Source of the DNA: Anolis sagrei
Taxonomy: Eukaryota > Chordata > Lepidosauria > Squamata > Anolidae
NCBI RefSeq assembly: GCF_037176765.1
Contig: NC_090023.1
Coordinates: 154,979,663-155,043,662 of the forward strand
Reading direction: 5' to 3'
DNA: 64,000 nt
Each line of letters opens with the position of its first letter. The first letter of the stretch is position 1. Below are positions 38,196 to 49,380 of the stretch, in pieces. The notes under the pieces were generated by a model. The model had not been told where the DNA came from. It saw nothing but the letters and a program-made list of their open reading frames with translations, and did no database searches. The position numbers and the translations under genes were made by a program.

Positions 38196-38866
38196 CTATT
38201 TAAATATTTTGATGATGTCACAGAGAGAAGGGAGTGTCAAGCTTTAGTGCTAGAAATTATCACAAAAAAGGCCCATGGCTTACAATTATTACCTACTACC
38301 CATTTAACTTAAGATGATTTAGTTACATGCATCTTTAAGACTGTAGTTGCCATCTGTTTAGGAAGGTAGGGTGTCCATTGTACTCAGTAGGGCTTGCTTC
38401 CAATAAATGTTTGTTGTTCAATTGTTCAGTTGCTTCCGACTCTTCGGGACCTCATGAACAAGCCCACGCCAAAGCTCCCTGCCGGTCGTCACCAGCCCCA
38501 GCTCCTTCAAGGTCAATCCGGTCACTTCAAGGATGCCATCCATCCATCTTGCGCTTGGTCGACCCCTCTTCCTTCTTAAAGTAGAACTGTACTTAAAGTA
38601 GAACTGTGAAATATAGAATGGGTTGCTACTGTTCCAACATTAAAATATATCTACAATACAAATTTAGGCATTGGCTTTGTGTGTGTTTGTTTGTATCTTA
38701 TGGATTTATTTCCCCAAAGAATATTTTGCTATTTAGGGGCAAAAAATAGCATGGTAGTTTTTAAACTAAAAATGATATCTCTTTATTGATGGACCTAAGT
38801 AATATTGCATGTTAAATCAACAATAAGCTCAAATACAGACTCTGTACTGTGACAAGTCAATAAGTA

Positions 38867-39954
38867 CCGTATATTCCAGAATACAAGGCAACCGGGGGGG
38901 GGGGTATAAGATGACCCCCAAACTTTTGATGATAAAATACAGAGTTAGGGATATACTCGGCATTTAAGACTACTCCCCTCTTTGAAGACTATGCCCCCGT
39001 GACCCCTGTTGCTCACTGTTCAAGGACCTCCTCACCCTCACTGCTTACCTTCCTTGCCTAGGCCAAAGGAAGTAGTTCCCTGAATCCTACTGAATTCTAT
39101 AGGCACCAGATCCAAGGCACCCCATCACACAGCGCTGCTTGGAGTCAGCGTCCGGAGACACTTCCTTGGGCCTCCAGACGCCGACTCCAAGCAGCGCTGG
39201 GCGATGGCTTGCCTTGGATTTGCTCCCAGAGGTATGCTGGGAGCAGTAGTTCCCTGAATCCTACTGCTCCCAGCATGCCTCTGGGAGCACATCCAAGGCA
39301 CGCCGTCACCCAGTGCTACTAGGAGTCAGTGTCTTCTCCTTTAAAAAAATCTTTTATATTTTGCCCTATTTCCACCCTCACTTCAATTTCCTCACTTGCC
39401 CTCCTTTGCCTTGCGTGCTGTTCTGTCCTTTGCCTTTCTTCTGCTTTGCTTCTGCCCTGTCTTGTAGTTTTTTAAAAGTTTTAAAAGTTTATGTTGTGGG
39501 GGCTTTAAGGATTTGGGGCATTTTTATTTATCTTTTACTTGTTTGGTCATCTCTTCCTTCGGCTCGCTTCTTCATGGCTTCCTTTTACCTCCTTTTATTT
39601 CTTCCTGGAGATCTCCTTATCTCTCTCCTTGTCGCCCGTTTTCCTATCAGGTTTCCTTATGAGGAGCTTGCCTCACTCTTCGCGTTTCTCAGGCTGCGCC
39701 TCTCGGGGATGCCGAGAGAGAGGGAGGCGAGGGAACAATGAGGGCTACAACATCCTGGTGAAGGGTGAGGTGCCGCCTGGGATGCAAGGTTAGGGGGGAC
39801 TGTCGGCAGATTCAATTGATGGAGTGGCAAATGGCGACCCGACAGACTGTGATGCTGATATACTTGGATTTAAGACGATCCCCTCCCCCCCCCCACACAT
39901 TTTTGAGATGATTTTCTTGGCTTAGAAAGTCGTCTAGTATCCCGGAACATACGG
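38867..39954. mobile_element. TA-flanked DNA element (1088 bp), absent from unit B
   Basis: TA at 38865-38866 and 39955-39956. 18-base ends ccgtatattccagaatac and, inverted, ccgtatgttccgggatac. Internal palindromes (ctccaagcagcgctg) occur. Open frames here look like by-products. Probably nonautonomous Tc1/mariner type. Confidence 0.7.
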
Positions 39955-40187
39955 TATATTCTTTCATTGAGAAGTGAAAAGCTTGAATGCTCTTAGCTTC
40001 CCACCCACACAATTGTTTCTTTGTGTTTAGGGTTGTCTCATCAGCCACGCATATTTTAAGGCAGTAACCCGGATGCCACAGTCTTGTTGAAAAGTCTTAC
40101 TGGAAAGCAATAGATTTCCTCATGAGAATTGTGGCCCAAAATATTTATCTTTAAACAAACTTCAGTTCTGGTTACATAATCTAAAGC

Positions 40188-40303
40188 TTATAAATGGCAA
40201 GTGGAATATATTTGCCAGTTATTTTCCTTCAGACTTCTGTGGAACATTGGAAACAGTGACCAACTGTAACAAGGCAACTGGATCCTGGAAAGAAATTCAG
40301 TAG
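40188..40303 (+). promoter_or_regulatory. possible promoter and noncoding exon of collectin 4
   Basis: A TATA-like cttataaatgg is followed by a conserved block that ends ...cag/tag before a GTAGAC donor at 40304. The same arrangement sits at 50781-50896 in unit B, about 1.1-1.6 kb before each ATG. It matches the TATA plus short untranslated exon plan of collectin 1. An acceptor-like ttccttcag inside the block leaves an internal exon as an alternative. Confidence 0.35.
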
Positions 40304-40971
40304 GTAGACATGTTTTATATACATTATATATGTGGAATAATTATTATTTTGAGTATAAACAAGTTGTCTAGAACAACGTTGGCTTATTTTGATTGATTAA
40401 TGTACTGGATGTAAATGGATGTAGGGAAGTAGAAGATAATTCTCCACATTACAGGAGACTGAGAGTATTTCTTGTTTCTATACGCTCTTTCAGTACAACC
40501 ATGTACACAGCATAATGAATCAGTAGACTCACTCATAAATATCTCTTACTGTGCATTGTTAAGTATTTCCACTTCCCTTCTAAGGCTGAATATACACTTC
40601 CATATAATCCAGTTTCTGATCCCTGATTATCTGCTTTGAACTTAATTATATGAGTACCTTTAAGATCACACTTCCTTTCCTTTCATTCATGCAATTCTAC
40701 TGATTTACCAGTAGAACTGGATTATATGGCAAAACTGCCATATAATCCAGTTCAAAGCAAATAATCTGAGATTGGAAACTGTATTATATGGCAGTGTAGT
40801 AAGGGCCCAAGATTGCAAGCTAGTCCTGGTATAGAGACAATATTCCTGCATTAACTTTAGTGTTCTTAGAAAATACATCATATGTACCTTTTGACAATAG
40901 TACTCACTCACTTATACTGAAAGTGTATGTATACACTGCCATATAATCCAGATTATCAGTGGATAATCCAC

Positions 40972-40976
<5 letters not shown>

Positions 40977-41002
<26 letters not shown>

Positions 41003-41122
41003 GACTTGTATACCGCTACTCCCAATTTGGCTCGGACCGGTTTACAGCAGTAGATTAAAAAAAAAACAATTAACTTTGAAATACAATAAAACAAGAACAT
41101 AGTCCTGAGTTATTCACCCACC
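40977..41122 (-). mobile_element. antisense LINE 3' end with ATTT repeat
   Basis: An ATTT run is followed by gacttgtataccgctactcc. It splits a MITE that is uninterrupted in unit B at 52200-52335. Confidence 0.6.
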
Positions 41123-41401
41123 TTATCTGCTTGAACTGGATGATGTGAGTCTACACTGCCATATAATTCAGTCCAAATTGTATAATCTGGATTTTATATG
41201 GCAGTGTATTAAGGGCCTCAGAGACCTTTTAAGGAGAGACACTAATTACAACTTGTTAATTAGGGTAGAAATTAACTGTGTGGGGTTTTTATTTTCTACA
41301 GACAACATCAGTTACAAGACCCATCTCCAGTATGAGAGCTCATCTAATGGATTTTTTTTAATGTTCCTTTCTTTTGATCCAGATCATACATCTAAACCAT
41401 C

Positions 41402-41546
41402 ATGATACTTCTAATTCTTTCTTCACTGGTCCTAGTTGTACCAGCACAAAAACCCACAAGCTCACCTGCACAACGCATTCTTCCAGGATGGTTTCCAAAT
41501 GCTTGTACCTTAGTTATATGTGATCCACCGGAGAGAGACCCCAAAG
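41402..41546 (+). CDS. collectin 4 first coding exon
   Basis: The exon follows the acceptor tgatccag ending at 41382. It encodes MILLILSSLVLVVPAQ and a segment ending CDPPERDPK. It matches 52513-52669 closely. It contains no Gly-X-Y triplet, unlike first exons of ordinary collectins, which run straight into collagen. Confidence 0.7.
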
Positions 41547-44500
41547 GTAAAAAGCAAGATACTAAACTTTTCAAGGAGTCAGTTGGCTCATACTTCTCTG
41601 TGTACTAGGGTGAGAATTGTATTGTATTAGCTTGGTTCACCCTGGTCTTCCATAACTGATCCTAGAACTAGAACAACCTGCATTTCTTAAGGACAAGATT
41701 TGTACGAAAGATAGCATAATCTATAATCAAGATAAATAACCTGATGGCATTAAAGGTGCTTTTGGACTGCAGCTCCCATCATATCCTTCCCATTGAATAT
41801 TCTACATTGGGCTTATGGGAGTTTTACCAGGTTAACTACCCCAATCAAAAGTAAGAATTTTTCCAATATGGAGTATATGTACAATGTTGGTATGATGTAA
41901 TTAATTAAAGTAACATGCTTCCCCACCAAAAAGCAGCTTTTCCTATCAGAATACACACCAAAGATCAGTGCATGTTGTTGTTCATTTGTTCCGTCGATCA
42001 GTGCATAGTTATATGAAAATATTAGTGCTCTTTGTCCTTACAAAAAAATGAGGAACCCCTTCCCATCCTCAGCACGTATCATTATAGAATTCAATGGGAC
42101 TGACAGTGGCAAAACAGTTACACCACACATTGCACATAGCCTGAAACTTCACCTTCACACATTATTAAAGGGGCTCATCACATTGAGGTCCCTAACATGG
42201 GCGACAGTGGGGGAAATCATAGGGCAGTGTGGAAAATCCATGGGACAGCAGGGGAAACCACCATACTGCACCCTGCATCATTGACTTTTCCATCATATGG
42301 GGGAAAGCATCACCGCCAGGCTCCTCTCTGCACTGGTCCAGTGAAAGGCTATGAGAACATGGGTGGCCACTAGGCATGTGCGTTCAATTAAAAAAATCAA
42401 AAGTCATTACAAAAATAGTGGGTGCTAGTGTTTCATTTTTCAAGTGTTTCTTAAGTATAGTTAGTGAAAATTCCCTTACTAAAACAAGAGTAACAAAAAT
42501 GCCTTACTTTTATGTTATAGTAATTGCGCATAATTACTATAATTGGAGAAACTTCAGAGGCTCCTTTTCCCCACATTTTTACAGCTATTGGGGTGAAACT
42601 TGCTAAAATGGTAGGACACATTTACCACTGTTATCTCATCAAGTTTCAGAACATTTCACTTATCCATGGATTTTTGGGGAATTCTAAAGTTTTCATAAAC
42701 ACCATTGTTTTAAAAAAACTATAGGACCTATCTCCTTGAATTTTCTATCCAATGACACAAGATAAAAGGGGATCATTCCCCCCAACTTTCAGAAATGTTC
42801 TTATATCTACTGAGTTTAGGGATTTTGCCAGTATTAAAGTTTTGACAGAAACTTTTTTTAAAAAGCCATAAACAGCTATCTCATTGAATGTCTATCATGT
42901 TAACCAACCGGAACCAATATTAACCAATTCTACATTTTCATAGAATCCTAGAGTTTGAGAGGACCCCCAAGGGCCATCTTCAAAGCAGAAGGACGCCATC
43001 AAAACTCTCCTGACATATGGTCATCTAACCTCTAAACTCCCCTACTGAATTGGAAGGGAACCCCAAGGGCCATCCATTTAGGGATTTCTTCCCAGCCCAG
43101 CACAGAAATTTACTTACTAAAAGTATCAGTCAATCCTCCTCTTTGCAGAGGCTTCCTGCTGTTACAAAGGGACGAATCTCTCCCCTATCCTGATTGTGGC
43201 TTTCTGATGTGTGCAGAGTTCTGAGAAATGTAGTTTAGGGCAGGGCCTTTTGCATTCTCTGCTATAGGGTTCCTCATATTCCCAAACTACATTTCCCAGA
43301 GTTCTGTGCTTTCTTTCCCGGCGAACTCTGCTCCCTGCTTTCCCTCTCCTAAAGGCAAGAGACCATTAATCTTTGTTTTGCTTTCTTGTGCTGAAAATAA
43401 AATTGACTTTGGGAGGCTTCAGAGATTTACAAAATTTGAATAAAAAGTATTGGGTAAATTTTGTTCCTTAAGTTTTTGGTGTGGGCCATAAACATGTGTC
43501 AGATATCACCTCGTAAGTACGAATTTAATATATTTGATAGAACTTATGAAAACTAACAAAAATGTACACTTCTAGTAGACACCCATGTTCTTAGGGCCAA
43601 AACGGAATAGTCATGGATGAATAACTACAATGTATGTGCTTGTGACTGAGCAGAAGATTTCAACCTCGGTTTTTGGTTTCACTGCAAGAAACGACAAAAT
43701 CCAGGATGGATAAAAAAAAGGAGTGTCTTGCTTGCAATTGATCCTCGTTTCTTTCATTCTAAAATCTTTAGTGTTTGAACTAAAACTATGAAAAGTCAAT
43801 CCTTTGGACAATGGTTTTTGGAATGTTTCTGCCAATTAACTTCTCCAAACTGCTGATTTTCCAAGCTCTGATTTTAATACCAACAAGAATAATTGTGCTT
43901 TTTTACCTTTCAGAACTTGAAGTTCTTAGGACTCATGTTAGTGTTTTAGAAGCACAACTGAAAGCTCTGCAAATGTCTACACGTAAAACTCATAGAGGTA
44001 AGAGAGGAAGCTGTCTGTGTACCTTTGATAACAGTTACATAGGTTTCCAAGGACTTTATCACATGAAGCCACTAATACACGGTAGCTGTATTATCATTGA
44101 TACAGATATATGGGAATACGTTTACCGGGATGAGTACCTTTAAGATCACACTTCCTTTCATTCAGGCAGTTTTGCTGATTGACCAATTTGTAGTCCCATT
44201 ATCATACTTCTGCATTCCCTTTTAACTCTGCAATTCCACTGAATTATGCATTTTTTTAATTTTTTTAATGATTTTACAGTATTTAAAAAGTAAATAGATA
44301 TACATCAATTATAATAAATAAACAAAAAACAGACAATTGTGAATAGTGAGAGAGAAAGAATCATATCCCCTGATGTCACGTTACTGCTGGCATACTGCCA
44401 TAGAAACAGAATGGACCCATTACACAAGATAAATGATTGGAACATTACAGGATTACATTAACGGTTTTCAGTTATCCATAATAAGGGTGGGTTAATCGTG

Positions 44501-45279
44501 GGGAGGAGGCAGATTAGTGGTCCATGCCTTAGTCACTTCCAGATTGGACTACTGTAATGCGCTCTACGTGGGGCTGTCCTTGAAAACGGCATAGAAATTT
44601 CAATTGGTCCAACGGGCGGCGGCCAGGTTCTTAACTGGTGCTCCTTACAGGGAAAGATTAATCCTCCTGTTTAAGGAACTCCACTGGCTGCCATTCATTT
44701 CCCCAATTCAAGGTGCAGGTGCTTACCTACAAAGCCCTAAACGGTTTGGGACCCGCCTACCTGCATGACCCCATCTCTGTGTACAAACCCACACAATCTC
44801 TTCGTTCATCTGGAGAGGCCCTGCTCACGATCCCACCTGCATCGCAAGCGCGATTTGTGGGGACGAGGGACAGGGCCTTCTCGGTGGTGGCCCCTCGACT
44901 CTGGAACTCTCTCCCTAAGGACATCAGGCAGGCCCCGTCACTAGCAATCTTTAGGAGGAGCTTGAAAACGTAGTTGTTCCAGTGTGCCTTCCCAGAATAA
45001 GGAAACTCCTAGCACTTTATCAGAGATCTAGGATATCTGCATGTCCATCCCCCTCCAAACACTTCACCTGGTCACGCCCAGCACTTTTAAACTTTAATTA
45101 TTACTTTTGGCCCTGCCATTGATTTTAATTGCATCATTGTGTGTTGTTAATGTTATTGCTTAGTTTTTTTAGTTATTTTGCTATTGTTGTTGTTATTGTT
45201 TTTACTATTGTATTTGGGCTCGGCCTCTTGTAAGCCGCACCGAGTCCTTCGGGAGATGGTAGCGGGGTACAAATAAATG

Positions 45280-45323
<44 letters not shown>

Positions 45324-45941
45324 CAGTGGGATGTGTACATCATATTGTGATGGCAATCATCAATGACAGTCCAGCTTTAATGCCAGTTTACATGAGTCAT
45401 GCAATAAAGTTCCAAGAATGTATTCCCTGATAATACACACTGCTCATGTGATAATATCACATGTGTGAGCAAATAAATTGAACCATATTCAAATCACTAT
45501 ATTGGGTATTTATAATCAAACTGGTGTCTGAAGTGCTAACTTGGATTCCATTTTCTACCAGCCTTTCTTGGCTATATCTTTCCAAACAGTACAAATGTTG
45601 GAGCCAAAACATTTGCAACAAATGGAGCCGAAGCTGACTTTCAGACTGCAAAAGAGATGTGTGAACAATTTGGTGGCCAAATTGCTTCTCCAAGGAACGA
45701 AGAAGAAAACAATGCCGTATTAAAACTTGCAACAATGTTTGACAAACATGCATTTCTTGGCATGAATGACCAGGAGACTGAAGGAATTTTTAAGCATCTA
45801 AATGGTGATCCCATGGAATATTCAAACTGGGCAAAAGGAGAACCCAACGGGGAACATGAAGACTGCATTGAGATGTATTTGAATGCCAAGTGGAATGATA
45901 ATACCTGTGATAAGCATCGGCTAATAATGTGTGAATTTTAA
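41402..45941 (+). CDS. collectin 4, chimeric collagen-less collectin (3 coding exons, 202 aa)
   Basis: Predicted secreted lectin with no collagen domain. Coding exons are 41402-41546, 43914-43997 and 45562-45941, phase 1 throughout, 609 nt in one open frame. Exon 1 (signal peptide, then NACTLVIC with C35 and C40) is a copy of collectin 5 exon 1. The neck (49-76) and lectin domain (77-202; EPN 170-172, WND 187-189, sequon at N85) are copies of collectin 3 exons 3 and 4. By hand count the lectin exon differs from collectin 3 at 12 of 380 bases and 6 residues, with no stop or frameshift. Exon 1 ends at a GTAAAA donor 12 nt upstream of the family's usual donor, which reads AT here. Chicken lung lectin is a known collagen-free relative, so such a product is plausible. 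Cautions: splicing is inferred, and the polyadenylation signal is changed to AATAAG. Confidence 0.7.
41731..43574. repeat. 1.84-kb segment private to unit A
   Basis: Includes a GC-rich interspersed repeat (42165-42375), a DNA element with ends actaggcatgtgc and gtacacttctagt (about 42371-43572), and inside that a CR1 fragment (42946-43085). It lies in the intron of collectin 4. Confidence 0.55.
44516..45323 (+). mobile_element. L2-type LINE 3' end, private to unit B
   Basis: Encodes YKALNGLGPAYL, APRLWNSLPKDI and AIFRRSLKT, then the shared tail and an ATT repeat. Unit A continues cagattggcagtgggatg at 34479 without it. Lies in the last intron of collectin 4. Confidence 0.8.
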
Positions 45942-46475
45942 TCTGACTTGTCCTTAAGAGTATTTCTAAATCTAAACTGACAGGGTTCATGGAGCTACTA
46001 AATAAGGAATTATGTTTTCAGGACATATTTAATTCAGTATCCTGGCTAAGATCCCTTCCATACTGAGATCCAAAAAAGAGCAAAATTTAAAAATGTCACC
46101 ATGATTGTGAAAAACTCATATGATTCAACATATGTTGGACCAATTAGTAGAATTTAATACCGCAGGCTCCTTCTTCACACTAGAGAATGAATCCACTTTA
46201 AATCTGGTTTCTGCCTCCTATAGAATTCTGGGATTTGTAGTTTAGTGAGGTTGTTAAAGACTTCTCCCTAAACCTCAAACCCCATAATTTTGCAGGAGGC
46301 AGAAACCGTATTTAAAGTGGATTCATTCTCTAGTGTGATGAGGTCCCCTAGGGTCACTTTTGATGGCAACTGCAAAATTGGAATCTTCAAAATTCAAGTA
46401 TCTTCAGTAACACACTCATGTACATCAGTGCTGCATTCTGAATAATTGGCTAGAACATGAATGCTGTAAATATAG

Positions 46476-49150
46476 ATTATCTATGCTTAAGAATATTTTA
46501 TTGACGAAGCTATCTTTGGTTGACATTAAATCAGCGTACACTATTTTCAATTGATATCATCTGATTGCCTCTCCACAACCTAGTGATCCTGCCTTTCTCT
46601 ACCGGCATTGCTATCTTATGTAATCATCTTCAGACAATGTCTTTTGATATGATTTAGGGATTATGATTTTAATTGGAAAGAAGCTCTTGTAGGAATTAAT
46701 TATGACAAATACATTTCTCTTTTGATACCGTTATACTTAAATAATCTTACCTTTACAAACAAAAGGATGGCCAGATGCAAGGGAGGAGAGAGCTTTTGTA
46801 CCCATTAAGTAAAATTGGAATTGCTATAACTGTTGCTTTTTTCTTTTTTTTATTAAAAAAACGGGAACCCCATCCTCTGTTGCATATGTCAATTCTACTA
46901 ATGAATAAAAAAGAAAATAACCACATTTTCTCTTCAATGAGGCCTACTTGTGGATATCACCTATGACACATTGACACTGACACTTAATTTGGGCTGCTCC
47001 AACACTCGCAATGCTCGATTGGCCCAAATATGTGTCCCCACAGGGTCTCCCCCAGTTGGTGCAGAGGTGTGAGGGAGCTCCAATCACCCAGCAGTGTTGA
47101 AAATGATTTGGCACCAGAGAACAGCCACCCTAACCCTCCACTTCACAGTGGGCTCTGACTGTGACCTAGGACTTACCTTTTTCTCTTTGCTTGCCCTGTC
47201 ATCAGCCAGAGTAAGGAGACACTGATGGAGAGAAGAGTAGGGAAAAGAGTAAATGTTCCCTCCTTTCCCAATGCTCCTCAATATCCCAGCTGACATCAGG
47301 TCAAGCAAGGGGAACAGGTAGGTCCCATGTAATGGCACAGACTGGTGCAACACGGAATATAGGAAGAAGTGAAATAGCAGGGAGAAGGTTTGAGGAAAAG
47401 AGACCAAAGAGAGTACCTGAGGTATGTAAAAGCACGGTTTATTCTCTGTTGGTGCCAACTGGATATGGACCCTGCTGGCATTCCAAAAAACAGAGTGCTG
47501 AACAAAAGAATTGCCTTAGTTTATATACTCTTTAAAATAATTTGCATGCATCATACAAGCATCTCAATATGCATCACAAAATTCCATATTCAATAGCATA
47601 TTTTAACTTCAACACCTTTAATTTTCCATTAAGCACCTTTATCTAAAGAGCTGCTTATTAGGCTTGTTTGATAAAAAAAAATAGGTTCCAAACTCATTTC
47701 GGATTCGATTCTAAAGTCAATTCCAATTTTCACAGGAAAAAAAGTTCAAAACCTTTTGAAACTTCCAAGACTTCCGAATCCTTCCTTAATGGTTTGAAAG
47801 TGTTATTTCCTGTTTCATTGGGTGGTCTTTACTTTGAAAATAGTTGTTTTACACCAGAAAAAGGGGGGGGGGAATAAAGGGAGCAAAGGCACCTACTGGG
47901 TTTAAAAATCCTATGTAGGCTCCAAAGGGGAAATGAGGGGAGCAAAGGCACCCATTGGATTTTAAAATGCTATGCAGGCTCCAAGGGAGAAAGGGGAGAG
48001 CAAAGGCACCCACTGGGTTTTAAAACACTGAATCATTTTCCGACTCACTTACCGCTTCATTAAAGAAATGGCGGAAAAAGCTTCAGAAGGGCAAAGGGAC
48101 TTCCGGTTTCCTTAAAAAGTTCGAAATCGCTTCAAAAAGCAAATCTTTTTGAATTTATTCCGAATTAAGAACATTCCGACTGAACCTAACCATGTCTACT
48201 GCTTATTAGTGTACTATCCTGTAACTCATAGCACCAGAATGTCTGCTGATAGCAAGAACTTCCATCCATCTTAAGATAAGTCCATCCTGAAGAAGGCTCA
48301 TGATAGCAAGGCTCATTCATCTTACGATAAGATCTGCTTGGTATTGGGGAAACAAATGAAGGATGACATTTCATAACTTATCACAATCATCACTGGATAT
48401 TCTTCAAGTGCCCACTATACAAAAACAAAGACTTCACACTCCAGATTAAGAAGCACTAGAGCAAAACTAAAGGTTCAGACAACACATTGTTATGGTTTTC
48501 CACATCTTTTTATATGTTGCCAAGTGGAAAGAGATAACATGTTTTTCCTTCCTGAGTGTTAAGCTACTAAGAATGAATATTTCATTTCCCCAACTCATTC
48601 AGAAAGTTTAGATTACAACCAGTCACCTTTTGGAACATTTTGTTCAATATTTTATATCTGGATCAAATACACATCTGATGATTTCCCCACATCATGCAGA
48701 ATGGTTCCTGTTTGAGCAAAGTACTTATCCATCTCCTATTGTTTATTGTTATACTATTACCTCTAGCCAAAGATACACCCGGAACTTTACTCAGCAGGTG
48801 TTCATATTTGAATTCCTTTGAGACCTCTTGTTATTTAAATCTTCACCTTCCTTCTTGCAAGATGTTTCCAATATGTGAGTCTATCAGTGGCACTTATGTT
48901 TAACCATAGAAAGAGACACGCACTGGGAATAATGCAGACTTCCAAATGTTCATGGACTTCAAGTCCCAGAAGCCTGCGTCAGCTTAGTCAAATGATGACA
49001 AATACCAATATCTGGAAAGCTGCATTATTCCCAACCTGCTATAAATTCATAACTAGATGGCCCCCTTTTTCAAAGTAATGTTTTGAGACTCTTCCCCTCC
49101 CCAACATAATTGTTTGAAAATTAGGAAACTCTAAACCTAATTTTACATTA
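46476..49150. other. DNA behind collectin 4, private to unit B
   Basis: No gene recognised. It contains a hAT-like element at about 47662-48198, flanked by ctgcttattag (47651, 48199). Inside that, at 47875-48010, is a tandem repeat of three units of about 62 bases (gagcaaaggcacc). The rest is unassigned. Confidence 0.5.
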
Positions 49151-49162
49151 CCTTGATGACAT

Positions 49163-49380
49163 GGGAGCCACAGTGGTGCAATGAGTTAAACCCTTGTGCT
49201 GGCTGAACTGCTGACCTGAAGACCTGAAGATCGGCGGTTCAAATCTGCGAGATGGGGTGAGGTACTATCTGTCAGCCCCAGCTTCCCATGCAGGGACATG
49301 AGGGAAGCCTCCTACGAGACAGTAACACATCCAGGCATCCCCTGGGCAATGTGGGAGCTGCAGTGGTTCAATGGATTAAC
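49163..49380 (+). mobile_element. tRNA-derived Sauria-type SINE
   Basis: gggagccacagtggtgcaat and the B-box-like ggttcaaatct show the tRNA-related head. cttcccatgcagggacatg and ccctgggcaa follow. A second head (gtgggagctgcagtgg) begins near 49349. Confidence 0.75.

Larger units (their letters stand above)
33180..43596 (+). repeat. tandem duplication unit A
   Basis: The unit holds collectin 3 exons 3-4, the intergenic DNA behind them and a copy of the collectin 5-type exon 1. Colinear similarity to unit B runs from the intron 2 text gaatagtcatgga to tagacacccatgttcttag. About 3% of bases differ in the coding exons by hand count. Unit A carries its own insertions: L2 3' end, SPIN-like hAT, antisense L1, a TA-flanked element, a LINE fragment and about 1.84 kb at 41731-43574. 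Confidence 0.85.

Noticed and set aside
39313-39793. 142-aa and 84-aa open frames
   Set aside because: They fall inside a TA-flanked DNA element and are hydrophobic or low-complexity; no transposase motif was seen.
41547-41608. Unspliced 68-aa secreted peptide reading through exon 1 of collectin 4 (and the same at 52670-52719)
   Set aside because: The read-through frame is intronic beyond the donor. The homologous exons in collectins 1-3 end at a splice donor in the same place, so splicing is the better reading.
49163-49250. tRNA gene
   Set aside because: A B-box-like sequence is present but the cloverleaf is incomplete and the sequence continues as a known SINE body.
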